A stretch of 64,000 nt of DNA from Eucalyptus grandis (taxonomy: Eukaryota > Streptophyta > Magnoliopsida > Myrtales > Myrtaceae): positions 8,184,001 through 8,248,000 of the forward strand of contig NC_052616.1 in the NCBI RefSeq assembly GCF_016545825.1, in the 5' to 3' direction. Each line of letters begins with the position of its first letter. The stretch's first letter is position 1. Below, piece by piece: positions 11,446 through 24,100 of the stretch. The position numbers and the translations under genes were made by a program. A model generated the notes under the pieces. The model was not told the DNA's origin and did no database searches. It was given only the letters and a program-made list of their open reading frames with translations.

Positions 11446-12420
11446 AATCGGGGAATTTTAGGGAGTGGGGGCACTAAGGCGGTGCATGAGTGAGATAATG
11501 TTTTATCTTCTCAAAGGCACCCCGGCACTCGGCATTCCACTCGATCTTTGCATTCTTTTTCATGAGCTTGAAGAATGGTTTTCGCCGTTTCGGACAACCG
11601 ACAAATGAATCTCGCCACATAATTAAGTCGTCCCATCAGTTTGCGGACTTCTTTGATGGTAGTCGGGGTCGTAAGTCGCAAATGGCTTTAACTTTCGACG
11701 GATCAATCTCTATGTCCTTATTACTAACCATGAATCCTAATAGTTTCCCGATTTCGCTCCAAAAAACGCATTTTGCGGGATTGAGGCGCAACTTGAACTT
11801 CTGAAGACGTTCAAACAACCTTCGCAAGACTTTAACATGATCTTCACCACTTCTCGATTTCGCAATCATGTCGTCGACGTATACTTCGATTTCCTTATGC
11901 ATCATGTCATGGAATAACGTGACCATGGCCCTCTGATACGTTGCCCAGCATTCTTTAGACCGAAAGGCATCACTTTGTAGCAGAAAGTTTCCCAAGGAGT
12001 TATGAATGATGTTTTGCTTTTGTCTTCCTCCTTCATATGAATTTGGTTATATCCGGAAAAGCCATCCATGAAGGAGAATAACTCAAATCATTGTACTATC
12101 AACTAAAACATCGATATGTGGGAGCGAAAAGTCGTCCTTGGGACTTGCTCGATTCAAGTCGCGATAGTCAACACACACCCGATTCGCCCATTTTCTTCAT
12201 TACGGGCACGATATTTGCTACCCAATCAGGGGTAACGAGTCACTTCAATAAAGTCTACTTTTAGTAGTTTCATCACTTCTTCTTCAATCTTCTTGGACAA
12301 CTCTGGTTTAGTTCTCCTGAGTCTTTGCTTCTTGGGTGGCATATTGGGGTATGTTGGTAAAACATGTTCCACAATTTCAGGATCCAATCCCGGCATGTCG
12401 ACATATGTCCAGGCGAACAC
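11446..12420 (-). pseudogene. Reverse transcriptase domain of pol, disrupted
   Basis: The N-terminal part at 12420-12226 reads FAWTYVDMPGLDPEIVEH and EEVMKLLKVDFIEV. A stop follows, and the central fingers/palm (12225-12000) can be followed only across frame changes. 11995-11636 contains the catalytic box (VYVDDMIAKS) and NPAKCVFWSEIGKLLGFMVS. The thumb/connection continues to about 11450 in another frame. The YVDD motif is intact, but several frame breaks and stops prevent a continuous product. Confidence 0.88.
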
Positions 12421-13741
12421 ATCTTGATACTATTTCATAAGATTAGTCATCCTTTCTGCCTCTGATTCTGAGAGAGATGCCCCGATTTTTACCTCCTTGA
12501 CATTCTCGACATCACCCAGATTTATGGTGATTGTTTGCTCTTCAGTCAACGGCTTTGATTCTTCGTGTCGATTCCATTCACGCTCAATCCTCTTCTAATC
12601 GTCGTCATCGGTGTCATCGGAACTTGAGGGACTTTCTTCATGCACATCTGAGTCACATGCGTCCTTATCATGATTATGCATAATGTAATGCTATGGAGGG
12701 ATAGCCATGACTTCAGAGGACTCGGCTTCCTCGCACGCCAGGATGGAGCATATGACATCCTCCTCGAATAGCTCGGTCACACCATAGATATTCTCCTCTT
12801 CCTGGAACAACATCCTTGGGGGTCTTGGAAACGTATCCTCCAACAACGGGGAAAACAGGCTTTGATGGCCCTCGTCCTCTTTAGTCTGGGCAACGCGTTC
12901 ACTCTGGTCTCTGTACCCACCTCGGCCTCCTTGGCCACCTCAGTTACCTCGGCCTCTATGCCTTCCACGGCCTCCTCGGTTGTTATGGCCTCCCCGCTTC
13001 TCGATATATCCCAAGCCTCTTCTTTTGAAGTTTTTACGAGCTTCAATGGGTTTTCGCACACCCTGGCCATGCGATCCAAGACCCTTCTTAGGATTATAAC
13101 CACTTGCTAGCATGATTTTTCCCGCAGCTATAACTGGCCTAGACAATTCGGGAGTCCTTGTGAAAGAGCCCGTAGGCACATGAATCACAGACACCAGCTC
13201 TAATGTTTGAAAGCTGGATTCCTCAGTACATTCGGGCTCCACATAAGGGATGGCTGTCTCATGGTAGATCTTGAAGTCAGACTCTCCATGGACTGTGACA
13301 AGCCTGTTGTCCACCACAAATTGTACTTTTTGATGAAGGTTGGAGGCAACAGCACCTGCCGTGTGGATCCATGGCCTCCCTAATAGAAAATTAAAAGCGC
13401 TTGGTATATCTAGCACTTGGAACGGGATTTGGAAAAGTACGGGGCCAATCGGCCTCAAGTTCAATTTCCCTATCACCTCCTTCTTCATCCCGTCAAAAGC
13501 ACCTTACAGTTGACTTGCCGGTATGAATTCTTCCAAGATCAATGCCGAGATGGTGGAGTGTAGCCAACAGGCATATATTAAGTGCCGAACCATTATCGAT
13601 CAACACTTTGCAAACAAGAGTGCTCTCATGCTTCACTAAAATGTGTAGCGCTTTGGTATGATTAGGGCCCTCAGGGGGGAGATCTTCATCAGTAAAGGAG
13701 ATTTGGTCTCTTAGTAGAACAGTGCCAACAAACTCTTCCAA
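12421..13741 (-). pseudogene. Protease region with a G-patch-like segment, plus linker to RT
   Basis: 13741-13493 carries the aspartic protease active-site region LIDNGSALNI; Asn replaces the more usual Ser/Thr after the Asp, as is common in Tat-type proteases. A one-frame break leads into 13488-12940 with the C-terminal half (FNFLLGRPWIH). It then continues through a glycine-rich stretch, SGYNPKKGLGSHGQG, that looks like a G-patch, and an RG-rich tail (GGHNNRGGRGRHRGRG). 12939-12421 is acidic linker in broken frames (for example SESEAERM near 12470) leading to reverse transcriptase. G-patch motifs are known in some retroelement proteases and may bind nucleic acid; that role is inferred here. 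Confidence 0.8.
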
Positions 13742-15892
13742 TTGGACTTCATCAATTGATTCGGCACATGCACCTCATTAAGGACTTTAAGCAAAATGTC
13801 CCTATGTTTCTCAGAAGATTTGAATAATTCTAGGAAGGAGATTTGAGCTGGTAGCTTGCGCAGTTGATCCACCACATTGAACTCGCTAGACTTTATTACG
13901 GCCAAGAATTGCTTCGCCTCCTCCTCGGTCATGGCCTTCTTTTCTACTCCTTTATCAGGGGCGTAATAGCGGCCTGATCGCGTGACAGTGTTCACCTCAG
14001 TTGTTCCGTAGTCCCAAGGTACAGCTTTGGGATCGAATTTGGGAGGACTCTCCAACACTATCACTCCATCTTTCTCCCAAGGTGGCAATTCTATCGTGAC
14101 TGGCGTTGCGTTCCCTCCCGTGACTTCAATTGCCGACATCTCTTTGACCGTAAGGTCGATCATCGTGGGTTTAGTGATTTCCATCTTAATATCATCAGCG
14201 AGCTCCTCATCACGTAGTTCAATCACTATTGGGGTTATTATAGCTATCACCCCTTCCTTATACAAAGCTGGGGTTTTCGAAATTCCAGGCATAACCTTCT
14301 TCGCCCGAGATATACAAGCAAACTTACAGGTTGAAGAGTGGAATGATGATGGCATTATCATGGACACGACCCCCTCCTCCTCTTCTCCGCGTCGGATTAC
14401 CCCCATGGCTACCATCTTGCGTACGCGGTTCAACTTCTCTTCTGGAGTCACATCATCTTGTCCTTCATAATATCCCACCAGCACTGAGGAGTTGTACAAC
14501 CTGGAAGCATCCACCACTAAAGGCTGTTGACTCGCCCGCGTCTCCTCGGAAATTGAGTTTACTCCCCCTGCATGATTTGGTAGAGGGTTCTGTTGCACAT
14601 TAGGTTGGGCCTTCTTGAAAGTCAAGATCTTCTTGTCTAGAAGTTGTTGAACTTTATATCTTAGCACGTTGCAATCATCTACATCATGCCCCCTCTCTCC
14701 CATGTGGTATTCGCAGGTCTTGTTCATATCGAACCCGGCGAACCTCGGGGGATTATCTCTTGGTACTTCCTTTGCGACCATCCTCTTTTCGAGGAGCATG
14801 GGCAACAACTTTGACAGCGGGTGTGGTAGTGGAGAAAAATTCTTTCGAAAAGGCCTCTTAACGTTATCATATGCTCGTGACGAACTACCTTGGACCACTA
14901 TGGGCTTAAGCGCAAGTGTTGAGGACGGTCAAGGGAAAGACGGCTCCTGCACAAGCGCTACTTCAACTGCGGCCTCCTTATCTTTTCTTGCCAGGAATTT
15001 CTTCGTGCCTCTAGTTGAAATCTTTCCCTCAACCATTGCCCATTCGACTCCTTCACCTACCTCAACTAGCTGCGAAAATGTCTGACAACCTGAGAACATT
15101 AACCCTTGGAAGTATTCAGGGGGCAATGTCTTAAGGAACAGTTGTTTCATCTCCCTCTCATTCAAGGCCGGCTTCACTTGTGAGGCCATGGTTCTCCACC
15201 TTTGCGCAAAGGCCTTGAATGACTCGTTCCTCTTCTTCTCAATACGGGTCAATTCTTCCCTTGTGGGGGCGAGCTCGGTATTAAACCGGTATTGCTGCAA
15301 GAACTCATTGGTTAAATCCTCCCAGCTAGTGAGTTCTTCAATGTCCAACGTAATGAACCATGCTAGAGCAATGCCTTCCAAGCTATCTTGAAATGTGTGT
15401 ATGAGAAATGGCACGTTGTCAGCATAGCGAGCCATTTTCCTCATGTAATATCTGAGGTGGGTCTTGGGACATCCCGTTCCGTCATATTTTCTTGTGAACT
15501 CGGGCTCTGGAAGTTCTCGGGAAGTTCGTCTTGGTGTATGGAGACAGCCTATCAGCTCCTTTTAGCTCATAACCTTGCAAGGCACACAGTCGTTATTCCA
15601 TCTTTGGCAAGCGTTTTTCACTCTCTTCACTTAGACGGGGCGTTGGGTTTTCCTTCGGAGGGGGATCCAAATTGACAATGATTGGCATGACAGAAAGAGC
15701 CTCCCCAGCAGTTTCTTTACCAGGGGGATCAGCAATGTGTATGCCTTCCGTCGACACCGGAGTGGATGTTCCAGTGACAGCCACAGTGGGAGGCTCCTTG
15801 AGCTTTTGGCTTATTTCAAGCATCATTGCGGTGAGTTGGGCCAACTGGTCCTCCATCTTGGCCATGCGTACGTTGGTGTCCTCGTTCTCCAT
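13711..15892 (-). pseudogene. Gag (capsid/nucleocapsid) of the Tat/Ogre-like element, frameshifted
   Basis: The likely start is the methionine at 15892 (MENEDTNVRMAKMEDQLAQL), an N-terminal coiled-coil-like segment followed by a Pro-rich linker to a stop at about 15593. The capsid-like retrotransposon gag domain is in 15444-14929 (FQDSLEGIALAWFITLD, LTNEFLQQYRFN, RWRTMASQVKP, LFLKTLPPEY). The frame from 14898 to 13711 has a zinc-knuckle-like CEYHMGERGHDVDDC and a long low-similarity tail before the protease. Gag forms the particle that packages element RNA. Frame breaks near 15590-15445 and 14925-14900 make this copy defective. Confidence 0.85.
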
Positions 15893-16232
15893 TCTGACTT
15901 TCGCGCGCGTGTGAATTGGGGATCTTCGCTTGGCCGTGTCGACAATTTGTAAAAGATAATCAATTGGCTAGTACCTAAATAAGGATAGATAAGCGTGTGT
16001 AAGCATGGAGTAATGATTAAGCGGTCAGTCCATGACAAAAATCTAATCGCCCCAATTTGCCCATTTCATTGAAAGTAAGGTTGCTACATGACGCAGGAAA
16101 AGACATGGGGGAGAGCTCCCAAACACGAAGCTAATCATGACTCTTATCTCCCGATAACGCGACTCAAGACAAATTCTTTAACATTGTAACATATGTGGGC
16201 ATTGGCCCATTACATATCGCACTTGACTCGAT

Positions 16233-17411
16233 CTAACTAATGAGGACAGCTCCCGCTTGGAGCCTCCTTTTGAGGTGCTTGATCTCGGCTCGGTGGGTGG
16301 TCTTTAATGGCATGTTGGGAATCTTCGGGCGTAGGCTCTGTGGGACTTTATGCCTAAGGATGTATTCCATTGAGGCATAATAAGTCTTCTCTTGCCCTTC
16401 CAACTCCTTTTCGGGCCATATCAGCTTAGGGATGGCACATATCCCATCGACTTGACTAATGCAACGGGTCTTTGTGATCTTGGCATCCATTAGGGAAGTC
16501 TATCTGAGTGGGTCTTCTTGAATCATTGGTGGAAGTTGTTGAACCTATTGGGCCGACGGGCGACTCGGGTTGGGTAATACTCGGTGACTCGTAATTCCCA
16601 ACAAAGGAATAGGTCCGATAAGCCCACACACGAACCGCGCTTCTCGAACTCGGAGCCATTTGGCGTGCCATTGGAAATCTTCGGGTCCAGGGTTGGTCAT
16701 GAAAGCTAACCACTCAGAATAGTGATAGTCGGGGGAAAACGTCTTCCTATCTTTAAACTTTAGGATAGGGTGGCTAGAGTCAAAGATGTCGTTCACAGTC
16801 ATTAAGCTACCGAACCCTTTAACGTGAGAGAAAAACCAAATTTGCAAGAGTTCAGGAGGAGCGTTGAAAGTTTTGTTTTTGTTTTCTTTGAAACGGGCAA
16901 GGGAAAGAAAAGTTTCAGTCAGGACGGCGTTAACAAAGCCCTTTCCCATACATACCTCACGAACTACCCATGCCACGGAAGGGTTAATAGCGTTCCTACA
17001 ATGTGGGAATAACACGAACCCAAAGAAAGCTAACAGGAAGACCCTATTCTTTTGAAAAGATAGGGCATTTTGAAAAAGCTCATTTAGAAATGAAAATGGG
17101 CAAGTTTTGCGATTAGCTTTCAAAACTTTCCTCACGTCATCCTCCTTAACTCTAAGAAAATCGGATAAAGTCGATGCATGCTCAGTCCCTACAGGTGGGC
17201 CAATTAACTCCGACACTAAGGGCTTTCCCATGGCAACACTGTATTCTTCTAGAGTTGGAGTGAGTTCGTGATCGCCGAGTATGAACGTGCAAGTTTCGGG
17301 GCACCACACATGCGCTAACGCTTGTACTACACCAGAATGAGTTTCTATCTCTAATAGGGGAAGTAAACGTCCAACATATGATCGCACCCAATCACAGCCA
17401 GTTGGATCCAA
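16233..17411 (-). pseudogene. Extra 5' ORF (plant mobile domain / DUF7745-like)
   Basis: A 288-residue frame (17411-16545) continues after frame changes into 16713-16456 and 16490-16233. Landmarks are GDHELTPTLEEYSVAMGKP, LLAFFGFVLFPH, WFFSHVKGFG and EWLAFMTNP. This is the protein type found upstream of gag in Ogre/Tat elements and related to the aminotransferase-like plant mobile domain (now often split out as DUF7745). Its role in the element is unknown. I use the first methionine after the leader as start; there is no independent evidence for it. The C-terminal third is frameshifted near 16560. Confidence 0.8.
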
Positions 17412-18142
17412 TTTATTCCACCACGCGCGAAGCTCGGCTTTCGGGACGGAGATGATGCGAAGATCAGGTACCCCATCGTATGATCAACCTAATTTATCAT
17501 GGACCAACCAAAATGAAAGCAAATAAGTAAATTGCGAAGAAAAGAATTCAAGAAAAACTTACCCTACTCATTGAGCATCGATGTTAAGGTCATGGACATG
17601 CGCATGGACAGTGGTTCGAATTCTACTATAGATGGCCCAAAATGAAGCCATGGGATAACGGAGGCGAACCAACAAGCTCGTGGCTAGGTCGTGTTACCCA
17701 TGACTCCGGCTTTGTCAAAGGACCGACCCGTGTCGCATGCTCGCGGGCCCGGGTGAAGACCTCTGACATCAAGAAAGAAATTTCGGGGTTAAGGTGGGCG
17801 ACTCGTACTACGTGCTTGTAGTCGGAGTGGTATCCACCTCAACACCATCCTAAATGATCCTATGCGGCCCAGGTCCGATGTCAGGTAGTGTGTGCTATAG
17901 TGTAGTGCAATGCAGGGGACTCATGCATGACAATTTAAAAACAATCAGCACTTTAGACATAAATAAACCACTCACTCTTGCATCCCCTACAAAACAAAGG
18001 TTAGAAATCACCATCCCTTATAACTCCCATAAACAATCAACATTCGACATGTTATGGATGCACATAATATCTTCGCTGCCAAACAAAAATAGTTTTGAAC
18101 AAGATTAATTTTGGCCTAAGTCCTCTAAGGTTTGAAACCAAA
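17412..18142 (-). other. 5' leader of the Tat/Ogre-like element
   Basis: Non-coding DNA between the primer-binding site and the extra 5' ORF. Its start resembles the leader after the second Tat-type LTR at 54459 (both have CAAACCTTAGAGGACTTAGG), which supports their relationship. No gene is supported here. Confidence 0.7.
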
Positions 18143-18160
18143 TCCCCAGTGGAGTCGCCA
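18143..18160 (-). other. Primer-binding site of the Tat/Ogre-like element
   Basis: On the minus strand, three bases after the 5' LTR, TGGCGACTCCACTGGGGA begins with TGG as required to pair with a tRNA 3' CCA end. A near-identical site (TGGTGACTCCACTGGGGA) follows the LTR ending at 54436. I cannot name the primer tRNA with confidence. Confidence 0.75.
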
Positions 18161-18163
18161 AGC

Positions 18164-20322
18164 TATCGCGACCTACCCTCGGGGGGAGGGAACCGGTTTA
18201 GGGGTATTGCCTAAGGGACGGGCCTAAGGCCCATGATTAGGCGTAAGCTCTCCCAAGCCCATACCGCGTGACATTTTTGTATTTCATATAAATTTTACAT
18301 AAAAGGAGTCGCCACTAGCCTATTGGGGTCGGCTAGGAACCAAGTGAGGCATGGGAGCGTACCTCACTTGTGCGCAACCGAGAGAATCTAGGGTCGGGGA
18401 CTTGATTACACTAATTGGTTAATCGGTGCCTTTCGGTACCTAATCTTGTTCATTTTATCAATATATATATTTTTGCAAGTAGCTTGAATTGATTTTCTCA
18501 TCCACAAACATATTAAAGTGATCGAGCGGGTGCAATCTAAACACGTACTATTAAACATACCATATGACTACACACATACCATCAATAATCATAGCTAACA
18601 ATGTCCTAATCACACATACCATTGAACATAACAAGATATACAATATAAACATGCGATGTAATCAAAGTAAATGCATAATTACACTTAAAACGACAACACC
18701 TAACATTTCCTAACCAAACTCTATCATTTTTGAATTTTTGAATTTTGTTTTTTTTTTTAATTTAATTTTTTTGAATTTAAGTTTTTGAATTCTCTAAAAA
18801 AAAATTAATTTTCGATTTTTTTTTAATTTTTAAATTTAATTTTTTTAAATTTTAATTTTTTTTTTTTTTAAAAAGGGCGAACCGGGTCGGGTCGGGTTTG
18901 ACCCAACCCGGTTCGGCCCGCTCGGCAGAGTTGGGTCTCGTTGTAGATCGGACCTGGGTTCGGTCCGGCTGGGAGACGGGCTGATTGGCCCGCTCAGAAA
19001 AGAGCAAGGCCCAATCGGGCCTTCAATTAAATTCGGATTGGGCTAACCAGCAGGCCCAACCTAGTCTAAGTTTTTTTGTTTTAAAACGAAGCCCACAAGC
19101 CCTATACACTAAAATGGCCCAAAAGCGAAGCCCATTCCTCTTTTTCTAATTTTTTTTTAATCTTTTTGTGCTTTTGTCTTTTTTTCTTTTTTACGATTGT
19201 CTTCTTCGGGGTCTCCCCCTCCCTCCAGCCGCGACACGCCGAAGCTCCTACATCTCCTCCGCCGCCGGTCCGACCGCCGGCACCGCAGCCGGCGGCCCTA
19301 AGGAAGGTTGCGGACCACTCGCTCACTTGGTCATCCTCTCGGCCGGCGTCGCCCCTCGGCTACCTATTCGGCAACAACTACCCTATTTACGGCGGAACGA
19401 GTCATCGACTCAAATACATGCCAAATCTCGCGCAAACCGTTTGGAAACGCGACAAATACAGATAAACACAACATGGATTCAGCAAACACAGGAGCAAAAA
19501 CGGGTGGGTCCGGCGTTAAAACGCGAGCTACTCCTCGGTTTTCTCGAGGAATTTTATCGAACACGTGGTATGCACTCACAGGAACCGAGGATTCGGCTCC
19601 ACCGAACGCCGATCATGCTTTGGAGGTCTTGAAATATGACATAAGAGGACACGAGCAAAGTGCAAAGGCGACGTGGACCGAAGCTCACGAGCCCGGTCGG
19701 CCGTGAGCTCCGGCCCGGCGTTTTACGGAAACAAGATCGCGGGGTTCGGGAAACCTACCTCGTCCCGGTGATGGGCTACGGCGGACAATGGCCGGCGAAC
19801 GAACTTACGCGGCGACGAGGCCGCTCCCTCGAGCTTCACGCCTCCGGTTCGGCCTCTTCCTCCTCGGTATTTCTCTCTTGCTCCCTCTCGATCTCGTGTT
19901 TTTGGTTAGATCCTGCCTCGGTGTTGATTCTCTCCCGGTTTTATGCTTGGCCGGCAAGCGCATGGCCTCTGCCAGTGCCGGCCTTGCTGGGCCTGGACCA
20001 CACTCGACCGCGGATCACGCCGCTTGCCTACCATCGATCCCCTTGCTCCCTCTGTCGCTCCTCTGCCTTGGTTTTTTCTTTGCGAGGTCTTGCGGCGAAG
20101 ACCGGTTGGGGAGACGACCGGCTCACTCGCGGGCTAGGCTAAAGGAGGAAGTCAACCTGGGCCCGGCGTAGGGAAAAAAGAAAAGGAAGGGGCGGGTCGG
20201 GCCAAGTGGATTCGGCTCGACCGACCGTTTTTAATTAAATAATATATATATTTTAAAATTTTATTTTGTGATTAGTTCCTAACATTTAACTATTCTAGGT
20301 AAAAAAAAAGTAGGTGTCGACA
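18164..20322 (-). repeat. 5' LTR of the Tat/Ogre-like element
   Basis: Partner of 4464-6648. It starts TATCGCGACC (TG changed to TA) and ends GTGTCGACA on the plus strand. The shared module is at 18304-18435. It is 25 or so bases shorter than its partner because of several small indels. Open frames in it are disrupted relative to the other LTR, so none is called as a gene. The promoter should lie here and read on the minus strand. Confidence 0.9.
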
Positions 20323-20327
20323 AACTT
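20323..20327. repeat. Target-site duplication, right (AACTT)
   Basis: Second copy of the 5-bp duplication; pairs with 4459-4463. Confidence 0.9.
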
Positions 20328-21178
20328 GTTATTTGAATTCTCGACATCATTTCAATGTGGAAAGACTCGATCTTGTTTTCCTAATCCAAACTAGCATTTC
20401 AATGCGACCAGCCGGTTGTGTAGTCGACGACAATGACTATCTATGCTTGGAAGTGAACCAGTTCACGGAAACAAAGGCATTGCTAGTCACTCAAGCATCC
20501 TCATTCACCCTTTGCCTTATCACCAACTTTACGCTTCCATCCATAATACGACCTCAAGTGTCACACTAAATGAGCTGATTTATGAAGCCGTCCATTCTAC
20601 AAAGGTAACAATTTAAGGAGAAAAATTACTTAAATTCCGGGTCACATGAAGTAGAGGTAGCTAAATTTTATATTATATAAATGGGCCAATTTGAATTGGA
20701 TCATTTTCAATCCTATCTAATTTCGATGCTATCCACTCATTTGACGGGTGAACCAATTGGCTACAAGCCCAATTGCTTCAATTTGCCACCGTTAATAGCT
20801 AGTCAATTCTCATAAATGGCATAAGCTTATAACATTATTGCTTCCAATCAGTTTGAAACTTTCACCGTATGAGAATTTTTTTTCCCTCCCAATTAATGAT
20901 ATCTTACGCGTGTTAGATTGTCCTTTCGTTAGTAAAACTATTTCAAAAAACAACTTGTAAGTGCTTCAACGTGGCCAAGGCTTGCCATGATTGCTAATTA
21001 GTTTTCCCCATGTGCCCTGTGTATTGGTCAGAGAAGGAAATGCAATAGGAAAAATGAGCCAAGAGGACATGCCATAATTTTTGTACTACACTCATTTTAA
21101 ATGTCAAAAAATTTCAAACAGTCATTAAGTGCCTTTAAAAGATGCCGTTGAAGTCCTTTCTTGCCCCACTTTAAGGAT
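20328..21178 (+). repeat. Downstream flank of F-box copy A, continued
   Basis: Collinear with 34596-35456 in copy B (shared CTAGCATTTCAATG, GTGAACC(A/G)GTTCACG, TACGACCTCAAGT, GTGCCCTGTGTATTGGTCAG). Non-coding. It resumes exactly the sequence interrupted at 4463 and is itself interrupted at 21178 by a solo LTR. Confidence 0.88.
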
Positions 21179-24100
21179 TGTCGCGACCCGATCTCGCCGC
21201 CCCCTCGTGTCCCTCATTATCGCGAGGAGAGAAAAGGGGGAAAGATCGGATTTAGGGATACTTGATCACGAAAGTTCCCTCATAGCTTGCATTTCCAAAA
21301 GACGTCATCACCTCGCCTTTTGGATCAAGCCTCTCATGAGTTCACTTCACGAGATCGCGAGCTCTCCCAAGCTCGTACCCCGCGTGACAACGGAATGTCA
21401 CGATCCATACCCACATAAGCGACATACCTAAAAAAGGAGTCGAATGTAGATATTGAATTTAAGGGTAATTTTACCATGGTAGCCGTCTTGATAGTTAGCT
21501 TCACCCATTAGGATGGCATCACTTCATCCTTTGGGTTATTCCCACATCAAGTATGCTAAACCATAGTGAGTTTTATCAAAACTCATACCCCGCGTGACAG
21601 CGGATTTATTTATACGATCTATTTATTTATGACAACCTAAAAATAGATGGGAGTCGCCACTAGCCTCAACTTTGGGGGTTGGCTAGAAACCCAATCGAGG
21701 TCGGGAGTGTTCCCTCGATTCCTACGCTACTGATATCTAGGTTCGGGGACTTGGGTTACGCTAATATTGCTATTAGCGCCCTTTCGGTACCTAAACAATA
21801 TGTTGTGTTTTTCCTAACATGTCCATGCGTTTCTTTTTATATTTTCAGGATCATCAATTCCTATACTAAGTGATCATGCGTGGTTGATCATTTTCATGCT
21901 ATTCTATTTCTAAAAAAATAAAAAGGAAAACAACCAATGAAATTGAAATTACAAAACATGAAGTAAACAATCAAGAAAAGCAATTAAACCTATCAGGCAG
22001 TCCTAAAAAATATAAAAGAGAAAACAATCGAGAAAGAAAGGAAACCCGCAACTCGTCGGGCTTTATACAATGCATAAAACCCGAGACATATGTCGGGAAA
22101 ACAAAAGTACAAGACAATGGTCGGAATGGACATCGACCTCCACCACCTTCATGCCTTCTCCATCCTCAAGGTCCTAATCTAAACCTAATCTAAGAAATTT
22201 ATGACTAGGTGCATACAAATAAAAGAAAAAATCAAACACATCAAGCAACCAAAAACAATACATCATATCAAAATCAATTGTTTAAAAGAAGTTCAATGCG
22301 AAGTCAAGTTTCAGTGATATCCTAAAGTTCAGCATTAATATGTGTCGCACTAAAATCATTTATCAAATGATTACATGCAAAGCATATAATATGACATACA
22401 TCCAAGTCATATAACTTTGGTTCTCAGTTAACCAAACACGTGAATTCGCTGATAAAAGATCATTCACCAAACAATATGCATCATCAATCGTGTTCATGTT
22501 ACATGTATGTCCATCTAATCAATGCTTAATCCACAACTTCCAGCATGCAATCAATGTTGTAACAGAACACGTGGGACTATAAATTGTAATTGTTTGATGA
22601 CAAATTGCCATGAAATTGAAGTCATGTCTTGCCACAAGCACGTATGAATTTTCTTGATCAAAATGGCATCAATTAATAACCAAACTAACCTCAAGTTAGA
22701 ATCAAATGCACATCCAATCATAAGCAGCGATTATAGCATACTGATATTCATATATGGTGTGTGTCATGGAAAATCAAATTTGCATTTGCATTGAACAGTT
22801 TGAAGTTAGAAATGCCATACACACAGACATAGATTTTTAGCAAGCAAGCAAGAGGGATATACCACAAACATATGCTTCCCTAGTACGCAATTACAAGAAG
22901 AAATCAGCAAAGACTAACATGTTACCACAGCCAAAGAAATTCAGCAAATGGCCATTTGAACCCAGCATGCACTAAACCTTATTATCAATCTTACGCAAAG
23001 AAATTGTATAAGGATTCTGATCATTGACCTCTTTAGTATGACTGTATACAACATCTAGAATGGTCTCAATGTCAACGCCATCTCTATCCCTTTACGACAC
23101 AACAATCGTTCGTCTCAATTACACAGCAAAGAGCACGGCTTAATCAATATCTACTCAGCTCAAGGTCAAATCCGAACCAGAACCAAAACAAATCCTCTAA
23201 ATCCATCAATCAATAACAATGATGACAACAGCAGCACCTAAACAAATGACATTTACTAGGAAAAACTCAATAAACTTGTTCTTCCCTACCTGGTCGAACC
23301 AGAGATAGAGCGATTGAGAGAGAGAAAGCTAGATAACCTTGAATGAATGGTGAAGGATTGAAGTCGTGGCTGCCAACGATGCTATCACCACTGTTGCAGG
23401 GGAGTTAGCAATCCGAACAGGCCGCGTGAATCTGAGCCTTGAACTCCGAGGTCCTCGACCGGCCGTTTTAGCGAATCAAATCCGGTGTGCGAGAGAGAGC
23501 CGAAAGAAAATCGTTCGAGTCAGAAACGGCGAACGAGAAATTGGAGACCAAAACCCAAACAGATCAAAAGAGAGAGGAAGAGAGCTCACGATTGAGCAAG
23601 TGATCGAGCCTGAACCTAAACGGAGAGTGATCGTGAGCCTCCCTTGTGATTCCTAACCATCGGTCTTTGATCTCCGAGAGTGATTCACCGAACCAAATTC
23701 GCCATCGTAGTCGCTGCGGCTGCGGTAGGCTTTGGATCGAGTCAGATCCGGCAAGCAGAGAACTAGATTCGGCGAATAGAGAACCGCCGGTGCCGTCGCC
23801 GTTGTTATAACCGCCACCGTCTTCGCCGATTGTCGATGCGACCGAGCGAACCAGTGAAAGAATCAAAGAAGAGGGAATCTCCGGAAAAGCGATCTCCAGG
23901 AGCTACGGGGAGAGAGGCTTCGCATTGCAGGGGTCAGAGGTCCTAAAATCAATCGCAGACCGCACCCCTCACTGCCACCGCCGGCCGGAGGAGACTCCGT
24001 TCGCTGAAGACGACGCGGGCTCTAACCGATTTTCCCCTTTCCCCTCCGATTCTTCGTCCTGTTTTCTTCTTTTTTTTCGAGCTAGAGAGAGAAACTTTGT

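Larger units (their letters stand above)
4464..20322 (-). mobile_element. Tat/Ogre-like Ty3-gypsy LTR retrotransposon, defective
   Basis: A full-length element of about 15.9 kb reading on the minus strand. It is flanked by related LTRs of about 2.2 kb and by a 5-bp duplication, AACTT. In transcription order: 5' LTR (20322-18164), primer-binding site (18160-18143), leader, an extra 5' ORF (17411-16233), gag (15892-13711), protease with G-patch-like segment, reverse transcriptase, two RNase H domains, integrase (to 9293), a long non-coding 3' region with tandem repeats, polypurine tract and 3' LTR (6648-4464). The extra ORF, dual RNase H, long LTRs and long repeat-bearing 3' region are known features of the Tat lineage. 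Frameshifts and stops break nearly every domain, so it is not autonomous. The LTRs differ by scattered substitutions and many short indels, so it is not a very recent insertion. It sits in F-box copy A; copy B carries the empty site. Confidence 0.92.
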
